Part shown: positions 7,036 through 10,717 of the stretch, in pieces | How positions within the stretch are numbered: position 1 is the first letter of the stretch | Layout: each line of letters begins with the position of its first letter | Assembly (NCBI GenBank): GCA_964651755.1 | Contig: CAZYZD010000076.1 | Span: 1 to 10,717, forward strand | DNA: 10,717 nucleotides | Reading direction: 5' to 3' | From: QNZT01 sp964651755 | Lineage (GTDB): Bacteria > Campylobacterota > Campylobacteria > Campylobacterales > QNZT01 | Position numbers and translations under genes: made by a program | The notes under the pieces: model-generated | What the model saw: the letters and a program-made list of their open reading frames with translations, nothing else | What the model was told of the DNA's origin: nothing | The model's database searches: none

Positions 7036-8037
7036 GTGAAAAACAAGATACTAAGTTATATCGCAATAGTGATGATACTTTTTCTTTCAGGATGCGGAGG
7101 GAGCAGTTCCTCTGTAAAAACAGTCTATCCGAATGAATCTTCCCAAACGGATGCACATGATACATCTGCTGCTACTGTTTCATCTTCTCCTGAATCAGTA
7201 ATAGCAGAAGAAAAAATTGGTGCTTATTCTCTGTTGTATCCTTCCAAAACAGTAAAAAAACTTCCCCTCATACTTTTCCTTCCGGGCTGGGGATCCCAAA
7301 ATCCGGAAGATTACAGGACATTGATAGATTTTATGGTTCAAAAAGGAAATATTGTCTTCTTTGCTCCCGAATATGGTGATGAATATGGTTCTAATCATAT
7401 AATAGAAGAGTTTGAAACGATTTACCAAAAGAGTAAATTGCGCAGCTATTTTGATACCAGCCGTCTGGGAGTGGTGGGACACTCTTCCGGAGGTGGTAAA
7501 GCATATCGTGTTTTTGACTATTTTACGCAGAAAGGATGGGGTAAAAATGGTAGTTTTATCCTCTCCATGGCACCATGGTTTGCATTTGATATGGGAGAGA
7601 AAGAGATGCAGCGTTTGCCTGAAACAGCGTATTTTATGACTCTCCTGTTTTCGGAAGATATGAGTACGGATATACGTATTCCAATGACCATTTACAGTAT
7701 GCTTTCACACATACCAAAAAATCATAAAACATTTTATATTTATCAAAATCCAAATGCGTCACACAACTATCCCGGAGGAACTCCGGCACTCTCTGCACTG
7801 GAGGGTGTGACAGAGCCGTTACTTGCTTTAATGCAAATCAGTTTTTATCATGAAAGCGAGCGTTTTTTGTACTATGATATCCATGGCAGTGATCAACCGT
7901 GGAGTGACTATGCCGCAGTTATAAAACCTTCGTATATGTATGAATATGACTGTTTTGCCGATCAGGGGGCTGCAGAAGATCCGATCTATACAGCGCTTTT
8001 TCGGTATGGTGTAGATTACTGTGCTATTTTCCCTTAG
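7036..8037 (+). CDS. Predicted alpha/beta-hydrolase lipoprotein
   Basis: A 333-residue exported esterase- or lipase-like protein. Residues 1-20 are a lipoprotein signal with lipobox LSGC, so Cys20 would be acylated. Gly at +2 does not signal inner-membrane retention by the E. coli rule, so the outer membrane is likely. A Ser/Thr-rich linker runs to about residue 57. The hydrolase core starts with LPLILFLPGWG (76-86, oxyanion-hole region), followed by the nucleophile elbow GHSSGG (Ser150), a probable acid at D208 or D212, and the catalytic His candidate H243 in NASHNY. This order matches dienelactone-hydrolase/PETase-like families, but the substrate is not evident. Two late Cys (306, 329) may form a disulfide. 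The start is GTG, with AAGG six bases before it. A methyltransferase gene follows after 14 bp. Confidence 0.8.
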   Translation: MKNKILSYIAIVMILFLSGCGGSSSSVKTVYPNESSQTDAHDTSAATVSSSPESVIAEEKIGAYSLLYPSKTVKKLPLILFLPGWGSQNPEDYRTLIDFMVQKGNIVFFAPEYGDEYGSNHIIEEFETIYQKSKLRSYFDTSRLGVVGHSSGGGKAYRVFDYFTQKGWGKNGSFILSMAPWFAFDMGEKEMQRLPETAYFMTLLFSEDMSTDIRIPMTIYSMLSHIPKNHKTFYIYQNPNASHNYPGGTPALSALEGVTEPLLALMQISFYHESERFLYYDIHGSDQPWSDYAAVIKPSYMYEYDCFADQGAAEDPIYTALFRYGVDYCAIFP

Positions 8038-8040
8038 AGA

Positions 8041-8046
8041 AAGGAG
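8041..8046 (+). promoter_or_regulatory. Ribosome-binding site of the TehB-like methyltransferase
   Basis: AAGGAG five bases before ATG 8052, just after the hydrolase stop. It decides for ATG 8052 over the TTG at 8049. Confidence 0.65.
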
Positions 8047-8051
8047 TTTTG

Positions 8052-8627
8052 ATGTCCCTCAAAGACAAAGAGAAGTGGAATAAAAAGTTTCAGGAGATGC
8101 CCGACTTGCTTGCTCCCCGTCCTCCAAGTGCTCTTGTCAAGCGCTTTGCACAAAATGGAACCGGCAAAGAGGCACTTGATCTTGCCTGTGGCGGAGGAAG
8201 ACATACACTTTTTTTAAGTGGAGTTGGATTTCATGTAGATGCTGTGGATATTTCCTCTGTTGCACTGAAGAGACTGACATCAAAAATTAATCCTTCTTTA
8301 GTAACGTTGTATGAAGCAGATCTGGATAGTTATATGCCGGAGTATGGTAAGTATGATCTCATTGTCAAAACAAACTATCTTGACCGTGATTTGATTGAAC
8401 GTGCCAAAGCAGGGCTTAAAAAAGGCGGTATTTTTATTGTCGAGACCTATATGGAAGATGATGCTAACGAAAAAAAAGACTCAAATCCTGATTTTCTGCT
8501 CAAAAAAGATGAGTTACCCGGGATTTTTGAAGAGGGATTTGATCTGCTGGCATATGAGACATTCTGGAATGAAACATATGAAAAGTACCGTATGAAAAAA
8601 GCTGCGATAGCGGTACGAAAACATTAA
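8052..8627 (+). CDS. Class I SAM-dependent methyltransferase, TehB-like
   Basis: A 191-residue cytosolic Rossmann-fold methyltransferase. Motif I is LDLACGGGRHT (42-52), the glycine-rich SAM loop. The acidic residue binding the SAM ribose is D66 in AVDIS. A third acidic position is D90 in EADLDSY, and YDLIVKTNYLDR (101-112) corresponds to motif IV. The C-terminal NPDFLLKKDELPGIFEEGF stretch (145-163) is typical of the small TehB-like group, best known for tellurite and selenite tolerance, though most members have unknown substrates. It is probably co-transcribed with the lipoprotein hydrolase (14-bp gap). That the two act together is only inferred, since one is in the envelope and the other in the cytosol. 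The stop codon abuts the remains of a dioxygenase gene on the opposite strand. Confidence 0.85.
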   Translation: MSLKDKEKWNKKFQEMPDLLAPRPPSALVKRFAQNGTGKEALDLACGGGRHTLFLSGVGFHVDAVDISSVALKRLTSKINPSLVTLYEADLDSYMPEYGKYDLIVKTNYLDRDLIERAKAGLKKGGIFIVETYMEDDANEKKDSNPDFLLKKDELPGIFEEGFDLLAYETFWNETYEKYRMKKAAIAVRKH

Positions 8628-8948
8628 AAAGTTTTTTCTTCTCCATCTGCAAGCCAGACACTAATAAGGTTGTTTTTTTCAAAATGTAAGTAGCGGATAT
8701 CCTGATGCCAGCAGGTTTGAGTGCTTGTTTCGGGCATCTTTATCATGATAGAGTTGTGGTGTCAAACCTGTCTGAGTCGCCCTAATATAAGAGGATACTC
8801 CTCTTCACTTTCGAAGGGATTTCATCTTTGCAATCTCTTCATATGCTGTTTCTAGAATTTCATTGCAAAGATTTTGTGGTACGAAGTTTTACAAGCGTAA
8901 AAAGCCATCTTTTTGAAATTGTGCAAGTTGTTTGGAAGAGAGTTTCAT
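8624..8948 (-). pseudogene. Decayed phytanoyl-CoA dioxygenase (PhyH) family gene
   Basis: Read from ATG 8948 on the minus strand this gives MKLSSKQLAQFQKDGFLRL, the usual PhyH N-terminus, then TAA (8891-8889), then NFVPQNLCNEILETAYEEI in the same frame. A shift of one base near 8817-8822 is needed to continue with PFESEEEYPLILGRLRQV. A TGA follows (8764-8762), then HHNSIMIKMPETSTQTC and WHQDIRY (WHQD codons at 8710-8699), NNLISVWLADGEE and a stop at the end of the methyltransferase gene. The HxD of WHQD is two-thirds of the Fe(II)-binding triad of these 2-oxoglutarate dioxygenases. The distal His and the C-terminal half are missing. The spacing from DGF to WHQD (about 66 codons) is shorter than I expect for the family (about 90-100), which suggests an internal deletion. 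Two stops, one frameshift and two apparent deletions mean the gene is dead. An AGGA ribosome site and a TATAAT remain upstream. Confidence 0.85.
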
Positions 8949-8960
8949 GATGCTTATCCT

Positions 8961-8979
8961 TATAATAAAAGATATTATA
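8961..8979. promoter_or_regulatory. AT-rich inverted repeat overlapping a minus-strand -10 element
   Basis: TATAATA (8961-8967) and TATTATA (8973-8979) are perfect 7-bp inverted repeats with a 5-base spacer. On the minus strand bases 8979-8974 read TATAAT, a perfect -10 hexamer, about 26 bases before the ATG of the dead PhyH gene and its AGGA site. No clear -35 is seen. It could be an operator over that promoter, or chance in AT-rich DNA. The rest of the gap up to 9109 shows no gene. A TATGAT at 9046-9051 is a weak candidate for the plus-strand methyltransferase promoter. Confidence 0.35.
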
Positions 8980-9109
8980 CAGGAGGAGAACTCTTAAGCG
9001 GTTTTTTTATTTTGGTATGTAATAGTAAACAAAAGTATCGTTTTTTATGATTTGATAGCATGCAAATGGAAAAGATTGTAAATGTAAGACAGAAAAATAA
9101 GGAAATATT

Positions 9110-9748
9110 ATGGCAAATATTGCACCGTTTGAGATACAGAGTGAACATTACGATGCGTGGTTTGAGGAGCATAGTGCTATCTACAAAGAGGAGCTTGCCG
9201 CGGTTAAATCATTGATGCCTCATTTTCATAATGCGATAGAAATCGGTGTAGGCACAGGACGGTTTGCCGCACCTCTGGGTATTCAGAAAGGATTGGAACC
9301 TTCTGCAAAAATGGCAGCAATCGCCCGAAAAAGAGGTATTGAAATCATTCCTGGCAGTGCAGAGAAAATGCCCCTGAATGATGGTGTCTATGATCTTGTT
9401 TTGATGGTTACAACCATCTGTTTCGTAGATGATGCTGCAAAAGTATTGACCCAAATCCGACGTATCCTGGAAGACAACGGTACGGTGATTATTGGTTTTG
9501 TAGACAAAAACACCCCTCTTGGCAGACGTTACCAGAAGCATAAAGGGGAGAGCCGTTTTTATAAAACAGCCCGTTTTTTCAGTACCGAGGAGGTTTTGGA
9601 ACTTTTAAAAAATGCAGGTTTTGAAAAGTGCACGACGGTACAGACACTTTTTGGAGATGATCTGAAAAATATGCGTGGTGGACTTAAACAGGGATATGGT
9701 GAAGGTGCTTTTGTTGTGATTAAATGCCAGAAAGGAGCTTTACGATGA
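9110..9748 (+). CDS. Class I SAM-dependent methyltransferase (Methyltransf_11 type)
   Basis: A 212-residue cytosolic methyltransferase unrelated in detail to the TehB-like one upstream. Motif I is AIEIGVGTGRF (42-52). E63 in GLEPS is the ribose-binding acid. GSAEKMPLNDGVYDLVLM (82-99) covers motifs II to IV, as in the UbiE/BioC-like group. An FFSTEEVLELLKNAGF stretch (156-171) is the common C-terminal helix pair. The substrate is not predictable. The start follows AAGGA at 9099-9103 with six-base spacing. The stop codon overlaps the ATG of the metallohydrolase gene (ATGA), so the two are translationally coupled and probably work on related metabolites. It is transcribed divergently from the PhyH remnant. 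Confidence 0.85.
   Translation: MANIAPFEIQSEHYDAWFEEHSAIYKEELAAVKSLMPHFHNAIEIGVGTGRFAAPLGIQKGLEPSAKMAAIARKRGIEIIPGSAEKMPLNDGVYDLVLMVTTICFVDDAAKVLTQIRRILEDNGTVIIGFVDKNTPLGRRYQKHKGESRFYKTARFFSTEEVLELLKNAGFEKCTTVQTLFGDDLKNMRGGLKQGYGEGAFVVIKCQKGALR
9733..9737 (+). promoter_or_regulatory. Ribosome-binding site that fixes the metallohydrolase start
   Basis: AGGAG within the end of the methyltransferase gene, seven bases before ATG 9745. It argues against an upstream in-frame ATG at 9724. Confidence 0.6.
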
Positions 9749-10467
9749 CACAATATGTTAAAATAACCATTGTTTTCGATAATTACAGATATCTTCCGGA
9801 TTTTCCGACACTCTGGGGATTTTCCGCTTTTATAGAAACTGATACACACACGCTGCTTTTCGATACTGGTAGCAATGGTCGCGTATTGTTGCAAAATATG
9901 CAGAAACTTGATATTGATTTGAAAAAAGCAGATACACTATTTATCTCTCATCCACACTGGGATCATATCGGCGGAATAGATTCGGTTTTGGAAGCAAATC
10001 ATAATCTTGACCTTTATGTGCCTGCTTCACTCTCCAGACATCTTGTACATGATCTGGAAAAGTTAAGCAGACAAGTGAGGGTAATCGGTAAAGCGCCAGA
10101 AGAGATATATCCCTCTTTTTACACCACCGGTACAATGGGAGAGATAGGTGAGCAGTCTCTCATCATTGAAACTGCAACGGGACTTATAGTAGTTACGGGA
10201 TGCGCCCATCCCGGTATAGAACATATTGCACAAAAAGCGATTACTCTTCTGCAAAAACCGATTGTGCTTTTGATGGGAGGTTTTCATCTTATGTATTCAG
10301 ATAAGCAGCATATTTCCTCTGTTATTGAAACATTGCAGCAGCTTGGTGTTGAAAATGTCGCTCCTACCCACTGTAGCGGAGACCTTGCAATTGAGATGTT
10401 CAGCGCAGCTTTTGGAGAGCATTTTATTCAGGGAGGAACAGGCAGGATAATAGAGATCGGTGTGTAG
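9745..10467 (+). CDS. Metallo-beta-lactamase-fold hydrolase (COG1237 type)
   Basis: A 240-residue cytosolic protein with the complete binuclear metal-site set of the superfamily. H69, H71, D73 and H74 lie in SHPHWDHIGG, H155 in TGCAHPGI, H181 in GGFHL and H209 in PTHCSG. The early DTGSNG (40-45) and the closing GGTGRIIEI fit the COG1237 group. Database entries for this group are often named after the archaeal enzyme that makes a dihydropterin ribofuranosyl-aminobenzene phosphate in methanopterin synthesis. That function is unlikely in a bacterium of this type, so only a metal-dependent hydrolase or related activity is claimed. It is translationally coupled to the preceding methyltransferase and followed 11 bp later by a lipoprotein gene. 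There is no signal peptide. Confidence 0.85.
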   Translation: MTQYVKITIVFDNYRYLPDFPTLWGFSAFIETDTHTLLFDTGSNGRVLLQNMQKLDIDLKKADTLFISHPHWDHIGGIDSVLEANHNLDLYVPASLSRHLVHDLEKLSRQVRVIGKAPEEIYPSFYTTGTMGEIGEQSLIIETATGLIVVTGCAHPGIEHIAQKAITLLQKPIVLLMGGFHLMYSDKQHISSVIETLQQLGVENVAPTHCSGDLAIEMFSAAFGEHFIQGGTGRIIEIGV

Positions 10468-10478
10468 ATTTGAAGTAT

Positions 10479-10717
10479 ATGAGAATTTTCAGTTATTGTG
10501 CAATAGCCGTTTTTTTGTCCGGGTGTTTTTATATGCCTTTAAAGGTGATCAAAGGCTATCATCCGCTGGCAGAGATTTCTGACAGTGGTTTTTTAAATGA
10601 TAATAATGACTATCAAAAATATCATGGGAAAAGGGTTTCTGTCTGGGGTTATCTTGATATTGACAACAGCTCTTTAAACAGACCATCTGCGCAGAGAGAA
10701 CTTTTTTTCAATCTGAA
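10479..10717 (+). CDS. Small lipoprotein, 3' end outside the window
   Basis: The first 79 residues of a lipoprotein cut by the right window edge. The N-terminus is a lipoprotein signal with lipobox LSGC at 13-16, so Cys16 would be acylated, with Phe at +2. Downstream, KYHGKRVSVWGYLDIDN (47-63) resembles a beta-strand pair of an OB-fold-like domain, but I do not recognise the family. The ATG at 10479 has only a weak GAAG three bases upstream. An in-frame TTG at 10470 is an alternative and would add three residues. The gap to the metallohydrolase stop is 11 bp, so it is probably in the same operon. Confidence 0.7.
   Translation, partial: MRIFSYCAIAVFLSGCFYMPLKVIKGYHPLAEISDSGFLNDNNDYQKYHGKRVSVWGYLDIDNSSLNRPSAQRELFFNL

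Noticed and set aside
8500..8682. Minus-strand open frame over the end of the TehB-like methyltransferase
   Set aside because: It is out of frame with the WHQD-bearing PhyH remnant and otherwise antisense to the methyltransferase. It is an accident of the decayed region.
8975..9172. Minus-strand open frame in the divergent gap before the second methyltransferase
   Set aside because: It has low-complexity Phe/Leu/Lys content, overlaps a well-supported gene on the other strand, and has no motif or ribosome site.
9724..9744. Metallohydrolase start at ATG 9724
   Set aside because: It would add seven residues without family support, and AGGAG at 9733-9737 is correctly placed for ATG 9745.
9745..10467. 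Methanopterin-biosynthesis enzyme name for the metallohydrolase
   Set aside because: The fold group matches, but no methanopterin gene is present and the pathway is not expected in Campylobacterota. Only the fold-level call is kept.
1..10717. CRISPR array, tRNA, rRNA, insertion sequence or phage genes
   Set aside because: I saw no regularly spaced repeats, cloverleaf-like sequence, transposase motifs or terminal inverted repeats on either strand by reading. A dedicated scan was not possible.

Overview
The window looks like chromosomal DNA of a Campylobacterota (epsilonproteobacterial) species of the Sulfurovum/Sulfurimonas kind. This is inferred from the moderately AT-rich composition, the Lys/Ile/Phe-rich proteins, short intergenic gaps, ATGA overlaps and AAGGA/AGGAG ribosome sites. 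There is no rRNA or tRNA marker, so the taxon is a guess. I see no insertion sequence, CRISPR array, tRNA or phage gene.

Left part (1-1716): an acidic protein of unknown function, open at the left window edge, is followed after 8 bp by a short YchJ/SEC-C protein. A convergent P-loop ATPase of HerA/DUF87 type lies on the minus strand. Its start is best placed at 1716, and its Walker B motif looks degenerate. The two transcription units meet at a 7-bp hairpin that contains the ychJ stop codon.

Centre (1837-6965): after a divergent intergenic region holding a terminator-like hairpin, a three-gene operon encodes a complete tripartite efflux pump. The order is RND permease, periplasmic adaptor, TolC-like outer-membrane channel, with both junctions overlapping. 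The adaptor is unusually small but keeps the hairpin-tip residues used to contact TolC. No regulator gene is adjacent. A weak hairpin plus T-rich stretch follows the operon.

Right part (6978-10717): a good sigma-70-type promoter drives a predicted alpha/beta-hydrolase lipoprotein and a TehB-like methyltransferase. The next 480 bp are not empty. The minus strand carries a decayed phytanoyl-CoA dioxygenase (PhyH) family gene with two in-frame stops, a frameshift, an apparent internal deletion and a lost 3' half, yet its ribosome site and -10 element remain. Divergent from it, a second methyltransferase overlaps a metallo-beta-lactamase-fold hydrolase (COG1237 type), followed closely by a lipoprotein cut by the right edge.

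The efflux pump is the only clearly integrated system. I found no convincing evidence of a wholly new multi-gene system. The most informative non-obvious items are the PhyH pseudogene, the ATPase with a degenerate Walker B, and the reduced adaptor.
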